64,000 nucleotides of DNA, from positions 35,728 to 99,727 of the forward strand of contig CALLVX010000052.1 in assembly GCA_938010765.1 (NCBI GenBank), written 5' to 3'. A program made the translations under genes and the position numbers. The DNA is from an uncultured Flavobacteriaceae bacterium (GTDB lineage Bacteria; Bacteroidota; Bacteroidia; Flavobacteriales; Flavobacteriaceae). Below the pieces are notes generated by a model, which made no database searches, had not been told where the DNA came from, and saw only the letters and a program-made list of their open reading frames with translations. The stretch's first letter is position 1. Each line of letters begins with the position of its first letter. Shown piece after piece: positions 17,493-26,494 of the stretch.

Positions 17493-18125
17493 TTATAGCA
17501 CCACTAGTTGTTTCTCGATATAATCTTGCACCAAGTACCAGTTCATTTTTAATACAAGTGCAGCCGAGGGGAGATTATCGTCCTCAATGGCCGATATAAT
17601 GGCTTCATGCTGGTTGTCAGAATTGAAGTAGAACGATTCATCTGACATAAAGGCTTTTTCATATAAGAAAACACGCGTCTTTAAGTCACCTAGAATCTGT
17701 TGTGCTACGGTATTGCGATAGTTTTTGGTAAGCAGGTGATGAAATTCCATATATGAATTAATACGATCCAAAGGTCCTTCAGCTTCTTGGATTAGTTTTT
17801 GCTGTATTCGAAGGTTGACAATGGTCTGTTCATCGAAGACCGATTGTTCCAAAGCAAGCACCTCTAGCTGCGCTACGATTTCATATAGATTTTTTGCCTC
17901 ATCATGGCTTAGTTCTTTGATGAAAAAACCACGATTGGGAATGGCTTCGATTACATGGGATTGCTGCAATTGCGTCAATGCCTCTCGAATAGGGGTTACA
18001 CTCACATTCAACCTGCGTGCCAATGCCGCTAAATTAACAGAATCTCCAGCGTTTAATTCACCCTCTCGCATCTGTTTTAGTAAATGCTCGCGTACTTGAT
18101 CTCTAACAATCATCTTTCCAATCAT
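17493..18125 (-). CDS. GntR-family transcriptional regulator (FCD domain)
   Basis: A 210-aa FadR-subfamily GntR repressor. The N-terminal winged helix spans about 8-75 (LNLAALARRLNVSVTPIREAL-like core; here NLAALARRLNVSVTPI). The C-terminal helical FCD ligand-binding domain spans about 80-205, with metal-binding candidates in EFHHLL near 127-132. The ligand is typically an organic acid or sugar acid. A dyad operator covers its own start region, so autoregulation is likely. The neighbouring plus-strand T9SS protein could share the control region. Confidence 0.88.
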   Translation of the reverse strand: MIGKMIVRDQVREHLLKQMREGELNAGDSVNLAALARRLNVSVTPIREALTQLQQSHVIEAIPNRGFFIKELSHDEAKNLYEIVAQLEVLALEQSVFDEQTIVNLRIQQKLIQEAEGPLDRINSYMEFHHLLTKNYRNTVAQQILGDLKTRVFLYEKAFMSDESFYFNSDNQHEAIISAIEDDNLPSAALVLKMNWYLVQDYIEKQLVVL

Positions 18126-18164
18126 ATCACTAAAATAGCATATCGTATACGATTTTTTAGTGAT
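18126..18164. promoter_or_regulatory. Operator for the GntR regulator
   Basis: ATCACTAAAA (18126-18135) and TTTTAGTGAT (18155-18164) form a perfect 10-bp inverted repeat. Between them lies the perfect 12-bp palindrome ATCGTATACGAT (18142-18153), which resembles GntR/FadR-type sites with a GTATAC core. It directly abuts the GntR start codon, consistent with autorepression. Confidence 0.6.
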
Positions 18165-18293
18165 TTTATTGTGAAATATGCTGAAATCGATGTTATTTTT
18201 AACGATTTTTTTAAGTTCTATAGGGAAATGACGACCAAATACACAGCAACACCTAGCAAGTTTTAGTATATTGAAGGGCTATTGTCTGTGAAA

Positions 18294-19505
18294 ATGAAGA
18301 ATTTAGGATGGATATTACTTATGCCCTTGCAGCTCCTTTTTGGGCAAGCGTTGGAGTGCACGCAGTTGTTCAACCCCGCAGACGGCGCCACAAACGTACC
18401 GGTTACTACCCTTTTTGAATGGAGCCAGGTTACTAGTGCCACGAGCTATCGAATCAATGCCGGTACGAGTTCGGGAGCACTCGATATTTTTGAGGGCTTG
18501 GATGTTGGTGATATTACCTCCTATGAGTTTTCACGTCAACTACCAACTGAACAGGCAATTTATGTAACAATTATCCCCTACAACGATACAATGGAAAACT
18601 TGAGTTGCCCTGAGGTTGTATTTACAACGGGCATCCGTGTATTGCCTTCTTGTACTGAAATTATTAACCCGCAAGATGGTGATGCTTTAGTATCGGTCAC
18701 TGCAAACATCACTTGGGTCAGGGATTTTACCGCCACTGGTTATTTTATGACTATTTACGAGAAAGATCCGGCGGGAATTCTTATATGGGATATGGAAGAT
18801 GTGGGTAATGGCACTAACGCCCAACCTCCTGAGTTTAAACCTAGAACCCGATACTATGTAACAATTATCCCCTATAATAGTGCAGGTATTGCTCCGGCCT
18901 GTGAACCAATTACCTTTACTACCGGTGACCCACTTCCATTACCTGACTGTGCCCAATTAACAATACCCGCACCGAATGGAAAGCAAATACCCTTGGATAC
19001 CGGTTTGATTTGGAATCCTGTGGTCGGTGCCAATGGGTACATTCTCTCTGTCGGTACTTCTCCAGGTGGAGGAAACATAGTAGACAATCTAGATGTAGGA
19101 ATGGCTACTTACTTTGATTTGCTTGGCGATTTACCATTGGGAACGCGAGTGTATGTGCAAATACGTAGTTATGAAGGGGCAAGAGAGTCGGAAATTTGTC
19201 CACTTACTTTTTTTGACACCTTTCGACCAACAACAGATGAGTTGGCAGATACCATCCCTAAATTTTTCACCCCCAATAATGATGGGGCTAATGACCTTTG
19301 GACGGTCGATGAAGTGGAGGATCTGGAAATCCAGGATGTTTTTGTTTTTGATCGGTATGGAAGACTGCTGGTACAACTCGGCCCCGGTGAAGGTTGGAAT
19401 GGTACTACCAGCGGTGGCCTGCCGGTACCTTCTGGTTCTTATTGGTATTCAGTGGGGGTTCTCAACTTTCCTCGTGTCAAAGGCTACCTGCTTCTGAAAC
19501 GTTGA
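18294..19505 (+). CDS. Secreted repeat protein with T9SS type-B sorting domain
   Basis: An exported protein of about 403 aa. A signal peptide (MKNLGWILLMPLQLLFGQ) is followed by three fibronectin-III-like or Ig-like repeats of about 95 residues, each starting with a C-x-x-L/I-x-x-P phrase and ending in VTIIPYN or VQIRSYE followed by FTT. The C-terminal about 80 residues (IPKFFTPNNDGANDLW, VFDRYGRLL, GWNGTTSGGLPVPSGSYWY) are the gliding-motility-associated type-B domain used for type IX secretion. It is probably a surface or extracellular adhesin. ATG 18294 is preferred over TTG 18282 because it starts the signal peptide. Confidence 0.85.
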   Translation: MKNLGWILLMPLQLLFGQALECTQLFNPADGATNVPVTTLFEWSQVTSATSYRINAGTSSGALDIFEGLDVGDITSYEFSRQLPTEQAIYVTIIPYNDTMENLSCPEVVFTTGIRVLPSCTEIINPQDGDALVSVTANITWVRDFTATGYFMTIYEKDPAGILIWDMEDVGNGTNAQPPEFKPRTRYYVTIIPYNSAGIAPACEPITFTTGDPLPLPDCAQLTIPAPNGKQIPLDTGLIWNPVVGANGYILSVGTSPGGGNIVDNLDVGMATYFDLLGDLPLGTRVYVQIRSYEGARESEICPLTFFDTFRPTTDELADTIPKFFTPNNDGANDLWTVDEVEDLEIQDVFVFDRYGRLLVQLGPGEGWNGTTSGGLPVPSGSYWYSVGVLNFPRVKGYLLLKR

Positions 19506-19678
19506 TAAATAATTGTAATAGACCACGTTCCGTTTCATTAATTACCACAAATTACTTGTTTTCTAGACGACGGTAAAAAAAAAGACCAATTTGTCGTCTT
19601 TAACTATCTTTTGAGGTAGTATTTCAAGTAGATGGTAAATTAATAATTAGATTTGCGCTAATTCAAAGTTAACCAGTA

Positions 19679-20449
19679 ATGTCTCAAGACGTTTCAAACC
19701 CCGATGACATCGACAAAATAGTAGCGGCATTCACCCCTATCTATCTTGAGGAGATGAATGGGGTCTCTTTAATGGATCGTGTGGATACGAAGTTTATTTT
19801 TAATAGGAATGAATTGAGTAAGATTCTCATAAATGGGTTCGGCGACTATAAAATTTTGGAAATTGATGGCCTTAGGATAATGGGCTACAAAAACCAGTAC
19901 TTCGACACTAAAAACAAACAGTTTTATATTGATCACCACAATGGAAAGAAAGGCCGAACCAAAGTAAGGGTGCGTGAATATATAAATTCTGGCCTTTCTT
20001 TTTTAGAAGTAAAACGGAAAAACAATAAAGGGCGTACTCGAAAAACACGCATACGTATTCCTGAATTTCAAACAAAGCTTTCAAAAGAAAATCTCGGTTT
20101 TGTAAACAATCTGGTGCCTAAACAAGAGGAACTGTTTCCCATACTGCAGAACAGCTTTAATCGCATCACTTTGGTGAATCAACATACCCTCGAGCGCGTA
20201 ACTTTCGATACCGATTTGTATTTTGATAACCACCAAAATACTATGGCTTTCAACCAATTGGTGATTGCGGAAGTGAAACAAGCCTCTTTTAATCGCAGCA
20301 CTCCTATTTTTGAACTTTTAAGAGCCAATAGAATTACTCCATACCGTATCAGCAAATATTGTATCGGAGCAACAAGTCTTTATAATGACCTTAAAGGCAA
20401 CGCCTTTAAAGAAAAACTTTTGAGAATTAATAAAATAACAGCTGCCTAA
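19679..20449 (+). CDS. VTC-domain (polyphosphate polymerase-like) protein
   Basis: A 256-aa protein of the VTC family, related to the catalytic tunnel domain of polyphosphate polymerases. Conserved features include DRVDTKFIF near 31-39, YFDTKN near 77-82, KVRVREY near 97-103, FLEVKRKNNKGRTRKTR near 110-126, and IAEVKQ near 196-201; these lysines and arginines line the triphosphate tunnel. It is cytoplasmic. It overlaps by one base with the DUF4956 gene and forms an operon with two exported proteins. Polyphosphate synthesis is a family-based inference. Confidence 0.85.
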   Translation: MSQDVSNPDDIDKIVAAFTPIYLEEMNGVSLMDRVDTKFIFNRNELSKILINGFGDYKILEIDGLRIMGYKNQYFDTKNKQFYIDHHNGKKGRTKVRVREYINSGLSFLEVKRKNNKGRTRKTRIRIPEFQTKLSKENLGFVNNLVPKQEELFPILQNSFNRITLVNQHTLERVTFDTDLYFDNHQNTMAFNQLVIAEVKQASFNRSTPIFELLRANRITPYRISKYCIGATSLYNDLKGNAFKEKLLRINKITAA

Positions 20450-21066
20450 TGGAATTTTTAGAAATCCCCCTGTATGATAATGATTTATTGAAGATGTTGT
20501 TCCGTTTCTGCATCAACACCTTTTTTCTGACGATTATCATTCGTTTTTTATACTATCCAACAACAGAACGAAAAGACTATCTGTTTACATATTACCTCAT
20601 AAGTATTATTGTATTCTTTATCTGTTTTACGTTAAAGAAGTATGAAATCAACATGGGAATGGCATTAGGTTTGTTTGCCATTTTCGGTATTATACGATAT
20701 CGTACCGATCCGATTGGAATCAAAGAAATGACTTATTTGTTTGTTGTAATTGGTATTTCGGTTATTAACTCTTTAGCCAATAAAAAATTAAGCTATGCCG
20801 AAATCATCTTGGGTAATTTGTTGGTAGTAGGGGCAATAACAATTATTGAACGTTTTTGGTTGCTTAAAAATGAGGTAAGCAAAGAGATAGTATATGAAAA
20901 GATTGAGAATATAAGGCCTGAAAAGTATGAACAATTAAAAGCCGATTTAGAGGAAAGGACGGGTATCGACATCAACAGAATTCGAATTGGGGACATTGAT
21001 TTTTTGAAGGATACCGCCTCCGTTACGATCTATTATTATGGTGAAAAATCGAAACTAAAGAAATAA
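20449..21066 (+). CDS. DUF4956-family membrane protein
   Basis: A 205-aa protein of the DUF4956 family, which commonly accompanies VTC-domain genes. There are four hydrophobic segments at about 20-38, 46-64, 68-85 and 95-135. The sequence FGIIRYRTDPIGIKEMTYLF follows the third and is the family hallmark. The C-terminal 70 residues are soluble and charged. It starts inside the VTC stop (ATG overlaps TAA), so translation is coupled. It may be a membrane anchor or channel for the VTC product. Confidence 0.83.
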   Translation: MEFLEIPLYDNDLLKMLFRFCINTFFLTIIIRFLYYPTTERKDYLFTYYLISIIVFFICFTLKKYEINMGMALGLFAIFGIIRYRTDPIGIKEMTYLFVVIGISVINSLANKKLSYAEIILGNLLVVGAITIIERFWLLKNEVSKEIVYEKIENIRPEKYEQLKADLEERTGIDINRIRIGDIDFLKDTASVTIYYYGEKSKLKK

Positions 21067-21072
21067 GGCATT

Positions 21073-21747
21073 ATGAAGAACATAGATAAGGTCTTAGTAC
21101 GATGCTTTTTGTTGTTTTTTATAACGGTCGTGCAAGGCCAAAGTAAAGATTTTTTAAGTTGGAATTCATTAGAATTGGGGTACGAACCTTCCAAAAATTG
21201 GGATTTTACACTATTAGGACAACTGCGTCTAAAGAACGATGTTTCTACAATTGATGAGTACTTTGGACAATTTCAGGTAAACCGTCGCTTGGCCAAAGGT
21301 CTCAAATTGGGAGTAGGCTTCCGATATACTTTCGAGAAAGATGATCAAGGCAAGGTCCAAGGAATCGAAAATCATTTTCGATATCATATTGATTTACGCT
21401 ACCGGAACAAATTAAATGATTTCACATTGCGCTACCGCATTCGTTACCAAAACAAAAACGAACTTGGTGTCGATGACGAGGCAAATAAATTTTTACGGTT
21501 CAAGGCCGGGGTAGAATACAACATAAAAGGGTGGAAATTGGATCCTAAATTAGATGGAGAATTATTCAATCGATTACAATCGAACGAAGAACGTACCGAT
21601 CGTTTTCGCATAACCCTTGGAACCGGTTACAAAATCAAAAAGGCCGGGGAAATAAGCGGTTTCTATAGGGTTCAGAGTAGTTTTAACGATGTGGCTAGGG
21701 AAACCAGATTTATATTTGGCCTTAAATATAGCTATACTATTAAGTAA
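21073..21747 (+). CDS. DUF2490-like outer-membrane beta-barrel protein
   Basis: A 224-aa exported protein with a signal peptide (about 1-23, ending VQGQS) and a regular pattern of amphipathic beta strands through to the C-terminal aromatic strand (FIFGLKYSYTIK). The pattern and size fit the DUF2490 outer-membrane barrel family. It sits 6 bp after the DUF4956 gene, placing a surface pore in the same operon as the polyphosphate-type enzyme. Confidence 0.78.
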   Translation: MKNIDKVLVRCFLLFFITVVQGQSKDFLSWNSLELGYEPSKNWDFTLLGQLRLKNDVSTIDEYFGQFQVNRRLAKGLKLGVGFRYTFEKDDQGKVQGIENHFRYHIDLRYRNKLNDFTLRYRIRYQNKNELGVDDEANKFLRFKAGVEYNIKGWKLDPKLDGELFNRLQSNEERTDRFRITLGTGYKIKKAGEISGFYRVQSSFNDVARETRFIFGLKYSYTIK

Positions 21748-21866
21748 ATAATCCTTTCTTCTCCAATTACTTACCATACAACGAAAAAGCGCGTTAAAGA
21801 AGATTGCTCCCACACTAAAGTTGGTCACTACTCGTTTTAGCTATCAAAACCAATAAAAAGTTACCT

Positions 21867-22661
21867 ATGCAAAGTTTAGCAGCCAATACACAACGTCTAT
21901 TAACATTATGTCTTATTTCGATGCTTGTTTTTTCATGCAGTAAAGATGCAGAAAACCCAGTAGATCTTGATGGTTCGTTCTCAAAAACCGAAGTAAAAAC
22001 GGTATTAGAGATTGATCAGGTTTCCGGTGTTACCGATCAACTCGTTAATGAGATATTTCAAGCAGGAGACTCGGCAAAGAATTTGAATATAACAGATTGT
22101 CATCAAGCAAGTTATACTGATACTGGCTTCAAAATGACCTTTGAAAACTGTAGCGTAGATGGTAGTGAAAATTTGAACGGTACCATTACGGCATTATATG
22201 AAATTGGTATGAACACTTCCAACGTAGTAGTGAGCTTTACCAATTTAATGGTAGGCGATATCACTATCAACGGTACAAGAACCTTTTCGTTCTCAACAGA
22301 GGATACAGAGAGTATCACCTTTGGTATCACCAGCGATTTAGTAATTACAATGGGCGATGGTTCGGTCATCAAGGAAAAAGGGAATAAAGTGGTCGGAATC
22401 GTATTCGATGGTAGTTTTGAAAACGGAGCGATAACCTTGGACGGACAATGGACGGTAGAGGCAGAAGGGAATACCTATGTGGTGAATATTACCTCCTTAT
22501 TGGAAACATCTTTTAATTGTGAGTACGTATCAAAAGGAAGTATGACATTGGCTAAAAATGGGTTACAGGTTTCCGTTGACTTCGGAGATGGTACCTGCGA
22601 TGATCTCGCTACCTTGACCTACCCTGACGGCACAACAGAGGATTACTCCTTGAAAGATTAA
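21867..22661 (+). CDS. Lipoprotein of unknown function
   Basis: A 264-aa lipoprotein: the lipobox LVFSC places the lipidated cysteine near residue 24, followed by SKDAEN. The mature part is rich in short beta strands with many N, G, S, T and D residues and repeats of the type GTITALYEI, GTRTFSF and SDLVITM. I do not recognise a family. It lies 119 bp after the DUF2490 gene and is followed by a good terminator, so it may be the last gene of the VTC operon. Confidence 0.72.
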   Translation: MQSLAANTQRLLTLCLISMLVFSCSKDAENPVDLDGSFSKTEVKTVLEIDQVSGVTDQLVNEIFQAGDSAKNLNITDCHQASYTDTGFKMTFENCSVDGSENLNGTITALYEIGMNTSNVVVSFTNLMVGDITINGTRTFSFSTEDTESITFGITSDLVITMGDGSVIKEKGNKVVGIVFDGSFENGAITLDGQWTVEAEGNTYVVNITSLLETSFNCEYVSKGSMTLAKNGLQVSVDFGDGTCDDLATLTYPDGTTEDYSLKD

Positions 22662-22685
22662 TATACAATACAATAATTTACAAGG

Positions 22686-22718
22686 CCCTGTCCGATTTCG
22701 GATAGGGTTTTCTGTTTT
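22686..22718 (+). terminator. Intrinsic terminator
   Basis: CCCTGTCCG and CGGATAGGG pair over 9 bp (one G-T) around the loop ATTT, followed by a T-rich tract. It closes the VTC/lipoprotein transcript. Confidence 0.85.
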
Positions 22719-22804
22719 CAATAGTCTGTACTAGTCAGCAGTATACAAGCTGGTTTTTTGTACATTGGGAGAACAAATCAGCCGCGTGCTCAATTTTTCC
22801 AACA

Positions 22805-24694
22805 ATGAAAAAAAGTAACCATTTTAAGTACTCCTTTCTGTTCGTAGCAGTTTTCCTTTCCTTTATAGTACAAGCCCAAAAAGACATCTTTGAAGAATTG
22901 GAAGAGATTGCCATTGTAGATCAAAAGATAATGGTGCCGATGAGAGATGGTATCCGTTTGGCTACGGATGTTTATAGACCCAAAGCAGCAGGTAAAGTAC
23001 CGATTATCTTTTCTCGTACCCCTTATAATTTTAATTCTTGGAGCGATGGGGAACAACGAACAAGAACGGCCCAAACTGCCTTAAAAATGATAAAAAGAGG
23101 ATACGCCTATGTGGTACAAAATGAGCGTGGCCGTTACTATTCAGAAGGCGAATGGGATATTTTAGGCGTGCCGTTGACCGATGGGTACGATTCCTTTTCT
23201 TGGATGAAAGACCAAACGTGGTCTAACGGTAAAATTGGAACATTGGGATGCTCTTCTACTGCTGAATGGCAAATGGCCGTCGCCGCATTGGATCACCCTT
23301 CGCATGCAGCAATGGTGCCTCAAGGTTTTGGTGCGGGCGTAGGTCGGGTAGGTGAATTTTATGAACAAGGCAATTGGTATCGCGGAGGTGCGGAACAGTT
23401 ATTGTTCTTTTCATGGTTATATGGCGTGGAACACGATAAGTTTAAACCGCGAATCCCTGCTGGGGCCACGCAAGAAGATTTGATTCGTATTTCACGTTTT
23501 TATGATTTGGCACCTGAAAACCCTAAAATAGATATGAAAGAGGCCCTTGCACACCTGCCGTTGCAAGATGTTTTGCAGAATATTCATGAGAAAAGAGAAA
23601 TTTTTGACAAGATGGTGGTGCGCAAACCGAATGATACGGATTGGTACAAGGGAGGCCTCTACCACGACAATATGGAAATCGGCGTACCTAGTTTCTGGTT
23701 TGCCTCTTGGTATGATGTTTCTATTAGCCCGAACATTGCTCTTTTCAACCATCTACGCGCCAACACAAAAGATACTGAAATTAGGGATAATCAGTATTTG
23801 GTTATTGCTCCCGTACTGCATTGTTCCTATACCAGGGCTACGGAGAATACCATCGTTGGGGAACGCAGTGTTGGTGATGCCCGCCTAGACTACGATACCC
23901 AAATTTTCGCTTGGTTCGACTTCTGGTTGAAGGGGTCGGCGAATGAATTTAAGGAAAAAACGCCAAGGGTCCAGTATTATACCATGGGTAGCAATAAATG
24001 GCAATCGGCGGAGGAGTGGCCTCCAAAAAAAGTGAAAATGACTACTTTTTACCTCAATAGCAAAGGGAATGCAAATAGTTTATACGGTGACGGAAGTTTG
24101 AGTACTGCCAAACCGGGCAAGGAAAGCACGCCAGATAGTTTTCATTACGACCCTATGAATCCGGTTCCGTCATACGGCGGTAATGTCTGCTGTACAGGAA
24201 ACGCAATCAAAGGCGGGGCTTTTGACCAACAACAGATGGAAACTCGAAACGATATTCTCGTATTTACCACAGAACCTTTGAAGAAAGGAGTAGAACTAAG
24301 TGGTTTTATCGAGTCAACGCTCTATGTTTCCTCAGATGCAAAAGATACCGATTTTACAATCAAGTTAATCGATGTATACCCAGACGGGCGCGCCTATAAC
24401 CTAGATGAAACCATTCAAAGGGCAAGATACCGTGAAGGCTATGACAAAGAGGTGTTTATGGAGAAAGGTAAAGTATACAAGCTAGATCTGACTCCCATGG
24501 CTACAAGTAACTATTTTGAAAAAGGCCATCGGATCAGAATCGAAATAAGCAGTAGTAATTTCCCAAGATTCTCAAGAAACTTGAATACAGGAGGCAACAA
24601 CTATGATGAAAAAGAGGGAGTTATAGCCAGGAATACCATACACCATTCCAATACGTATCTCTCACAAATTAGAGTACCATTAATAACCGATTAA
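22805..24694 (+). CDS. Exported CocE/NonD-family hydrolase
   Basis: A 629-aa serine hydrolase of the CocE/NonD (X-Pro dipeptidyl-peptidase S15-like) family, with a signal peptide (1-23, ending IVQAQ). The alpha/beta hydrolase domain opens with [14 protein letters not shown] at 43-56. The nucleophile serine is in [12 protein letters not shown] near 143-154, where GCSS replaces the more usual GxSYxG. The catalytic His is probably in APVLHCSY near 336-343. The last about 200 residues form the jelly-roll domain (ELSGFIEST onwards). Likely acts on acyl or peptide ester substrates in the periplasm. A hairpin terminator follows. Confidence 0.85.
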   Translation: MKKSNHFKYSFLFVAVFLSFIVQAQKDIFEELEEIAIVDQKIMVPMRDGIRLATDVYRPKAAGKVPIIFSRTPYNFNSWSDGEQRTRTAQTALKMIKRGYAYVVQNERGRYYSEGEWDILGVPLTDGYDSFSWMKDQTWSNGKIGTLGCSSTAEWQMAVAALDHPSHAAMVPQGFGAGVGRVGEFYEQGNWYRGGAEQLLFFSWLYGVEHDKFKPRIPAGATQEDLIRISRFYDLAPENPKIDMKEALAHLPLQDVLQNIHEKREIFDKMVVRKPNDTDWYKGGLYHDNMEIGVPSFWFASWYDVSISPNIALFNHLRANTKDTEIRDNQYLVIAPVLHCSYTRATENTIVGERSVGDARLDYDTQIFAWFDFWLKGSANEFKEKTPRVQYYTMGSNKWQSAEEWPPKKVKMTTFYLNSKGNANSLYGDGSLSTAKPGKESTPDSFHYDPMNPVPSYGGNVCCTGNAIKGGAFDQQQMETRNDILVFTTEPLKKGVELSGFIESTLYVSSDAKDTDFTIKLIDVYPDGRAYNLDETIQRARYREGYDKEVFMEKGKVYKLDLTPMATSNYFEKGHRIRIEISSSNFPRFSRNLNTGGNNYDEKEGVIARNTIHHSNTYLSQIRVPLITD

Positions 24695-24769
24695 AGCGGT
24701 GTATATATTAGTGCAGAAATCCCAATCTACTCTTGAAAGACTAGTTCCAAATTGGGAAGTACAAAGAAA

Positions 24770-24794
24770 AAGGGTACACCAGTGGTGTACCCTT
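24770..24794. terminator. Hairpin terminator after CocE gene
   Basis: AAGGGTACACC pairs perfectly with GGTGTACCCTT around the loop AGT and is followed by a T-rich stretch. It lies 75 bp after the CocE gene and 14 bp before the insertion element. Confidence 0.7.
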
Positions 24795-24808
24795 GTAATT
24801 TTAATAAT

Positions 24809-25720
24809 GAAGTGATTTAGACTTTTTTTGGATCGAAAGATAGGGCTACGGACATTTGTGTCGCTGAACATAAATACCTTAGCCCATGTACAAAGTACTT
24901 GACAAAGATACTATAGAAATGGAAATAGTCCCATACATACCGCTTCCCAAGCGGGGCTTTGCCCCAAGGGTACCGTTATCGGAAATCGTCAACGCGGTGC
25001 TTTACAAGATGAAGACCGGTGTTCAATGGGAGTACCTACCGGTCGCCTCGCTGTTCTCCAGGGATCCACTGGGCTGGCAGGGCGTCTATTACCATTTCAG
25101 GAAATGGTGCCTGTCGGGGACCTTTTACGAATGCTGGACGGGCATACTGGAAGAGTACCGGGACAGGCTCGACCTCTCCAGTGTCGACCTTGACGGGAGC
25201 CATACCCCTTGCAAACGCGGTGGCGAGGCCGTGGAATACCAAGGGCGCAAGAGGGCGAAGACCACCAACGCACTCTACCTGACCGACCGTCAGGGGCTGC
25301 CCTTGGCCATGTCGGAACCCGTTGCGGGCAACCATAACGACCTCTACGACATCGAGGTGCAGTTCGAGGTGGTCACCGCCACGCTCGACCAAGCGGACAT
25401 CGCGACGGACGGTCTGTTCCTGAACGCGGATGCAGGATTCGATTCCAAGGATTTCAGGGCGGCATGTTCGGCAAAGAAGATCAATGCCAACATCTGTTTC
25501 AACAAGCGAAACGGGAGCGCGGACGATAGGGACGAATATTTCGACCAAGACCTTTACGATGAAAGATATGCCGTTGAAAGGACAAATGCGTGGATGGACA
25601 GCTTCCGGTCACTGCTCAACAGATTCGATACCACCATCGCAAGCTGGAAAGGTTTCAACTACCTGTCATTCATAGTCTTGGCCTTGAGAAAATTCAAAAT
25701 GAAAAAGTCTAAATGAGTTC
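24809..25720 (+). mobile_element. IS5-family insertion sequence
   Basis: A 912-bp element. Its 19-bp ends, GAAGTGATTTAGACTTTTT at 24809-24827 and the complement of GAACTCATTTAGACTTTTT at 25702-25720, match at 17 of 19 positions. AAT flanks both sides (24806-24808 and 25721-25723), fitting a 3-bp target duplication. One intact transposase fills it. Its codons are clearly GC-richer than the host genes, pointing to recent arrival. Confidence 0.88.
24886..25716 (+). CDS. IS5-family DDE transposase
   Basis: A 276-aa transposase in one uninterrupted frame. The N-terminal DNA-binding segment (LSEIVNAVLYKMKTGVQWEYLP at about 31-52) is of the IS402-like type. The DDE catalytic residues are best assigned to Asp103 (LDGSHT), Asp182 (ADAGFDSKD) and Glu231 (AVERTNAW), with the family sequence SFRSLLNRFDTTIASW after it. 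The stop lies inside the right inverted repeat region. No frameshift is needed, unlike many IS427-type elements. Confidence 0.92.
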   Translation: MYKVLDKDTIEMEIVPYIPLPKRGFAPRVPLSEIVNAVLYKMKTGVQWEYLPVASLFSRDPLGWQGVYYHFRKWCLSGTFYECWTGILEEYRDRLDLSSVDLDGSHTPCKRGGEAVEYQGRKRAKTTNALYLTDRQGLPLAMSEPVAGNHNDLYDIEVQFEVVTATLDQADIATDGLFLNADAGFDSKDFRAACSAKKINANICFNKRNGSADDRDEYFDQDLYDERYAVERTNAWMDSFRSLLNRFDTTIASWKGFNYLSFIVLALRKFKMKKSK

Positions 25721-25766
25721 AATGAATCTTTTCTAGATTTATCGATAATTCCTTTTAAACCTACAA

Positions 25767-25880
25767 TTAGCGGTTGAAATTCCGATACTGGGCCCATTGT
25801 GCCCTTTTGCTATTTCTAAAAGTAGAGAAATACTGCCCAGATCTAGACTCTGTTGCTGTTTTTGTGCTGGATGCTTTCAT
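25767..25880 (-). CDS. Tandem small gene, copy 1 (37 aa)
   Basis: A minus-strand frame of 38 codons from ATG at 25880 to TAA. The product starts MKASSTKTATESRS, has an aromatic centre (GQYFSTFRNSK) and ends RAQWAQYRNFNR: basic, serine-rich, no membrane segment. I do not recognise it. The reason to call it real is the second copy 67 bp away: 5 of 115 bases differ, 4 of these are silent, and the similarity begins exactly at the ATG and ends just past the stop. No Shine-Dalgarno is visible. Confidence 0.7.
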   Translation of the reverse strand: MKASSTKTATESRSGQYFSTFRNSKRAQWAQYRNFNR

Positions 25881-25948
25881 GTTGTTCGTTTTTAGATTGA
25901 TGAAGATTGATGATTGATGATGATTGATGAATGTCTATAGGCCCGTGA

Positions 25949-26062
25949 TTAGCGGTTGAAATTTCTGTACTGGGCCCATTGTGCCCTTTTGCTATTTCTA
26001 AAAGTAGAGAAATACTGCCCTGATCTAGACTCTGTTGCTATTTTTGTGCTGGATGCTTTCAT
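25949..26062 (-). CDS. Tandem small gene, copy 2 (37 aa)
   Basis: The second copy of the small gene, upstream of copy 1 on the minus strand and in the same orientation. It differs in protein only at residue 8 (Ile for Thr). Silent differences lie in the codons for Ser14, Tyr32 and Arg33. The 67 bp between the copies contain GATTGAT-type short repeats (about 25896-25932). Its upstream DNA (26063 onward) has no clear promoter match on this strand. Function unknown; possibilities include a small regulatory or nucleic-acid-binding protein. Confidence 0.7.
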   Translation of the reverse strand: MKASSTKIATESRSGQYFSTFRNSKRAQWAQYRNFNR

Positions 26063-26494
26063 TCCGATTAGATTTTAGAGATTCGTACGTTTTCTATTTT
26101 TTGACTATGAAATCGGTCTGTGTTCCAACCGAATCCTATTCTGAAATATATTTTGGGACGTTGTAAATGTGGATGTAAAGTTCTCATGATATAGTTGTTT
26201 ATAAATGACTTACACTTAATAGACGATAGATGTTTAAAATTGTTACAGTACTATGCATAAAAAGGTACTATTTTGTTTTCGAAAACCTTGAAACGGTCCA
26301 AAGCAGAGGAGGTACGCTGTCTTAAAATTCTGATTTTTAGATTTTTATGATTTAAAACTTTGTAAATGTTAAAATTGCATATTTAGGCGAAATAACATTG
26401 AAAAGCCGATGGTAGTTGGTCGATTTTAATCTCTTTAAAAGAATAAATAGGTGCTAAAACCGTTTAAACCATTTAAATACTTAATATAGTCTCA
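26063..26494. other. Long intergenic region without recognised gene
   Basis: These 432 bp are A/T-rich, with no frame over 25 codons that I would support and no clear structured RNA. It should contain the promoters of the small-gene pair (minus) and of the lipoprotein gene (plus). Confidence 0.5.

Noticed and set aside
25036..25548. Minus-strand frame of 170 codons inside the transposase gene
   Set aside because: It is an antisense shadow of a GC-rich coding frame; the plus strand has complete transposase motifs.
26108..26167. Short plus-strand frame beginning MKSVCVPTE
   Set aside because: Only 19 codons, no repeat or conservation evidence.
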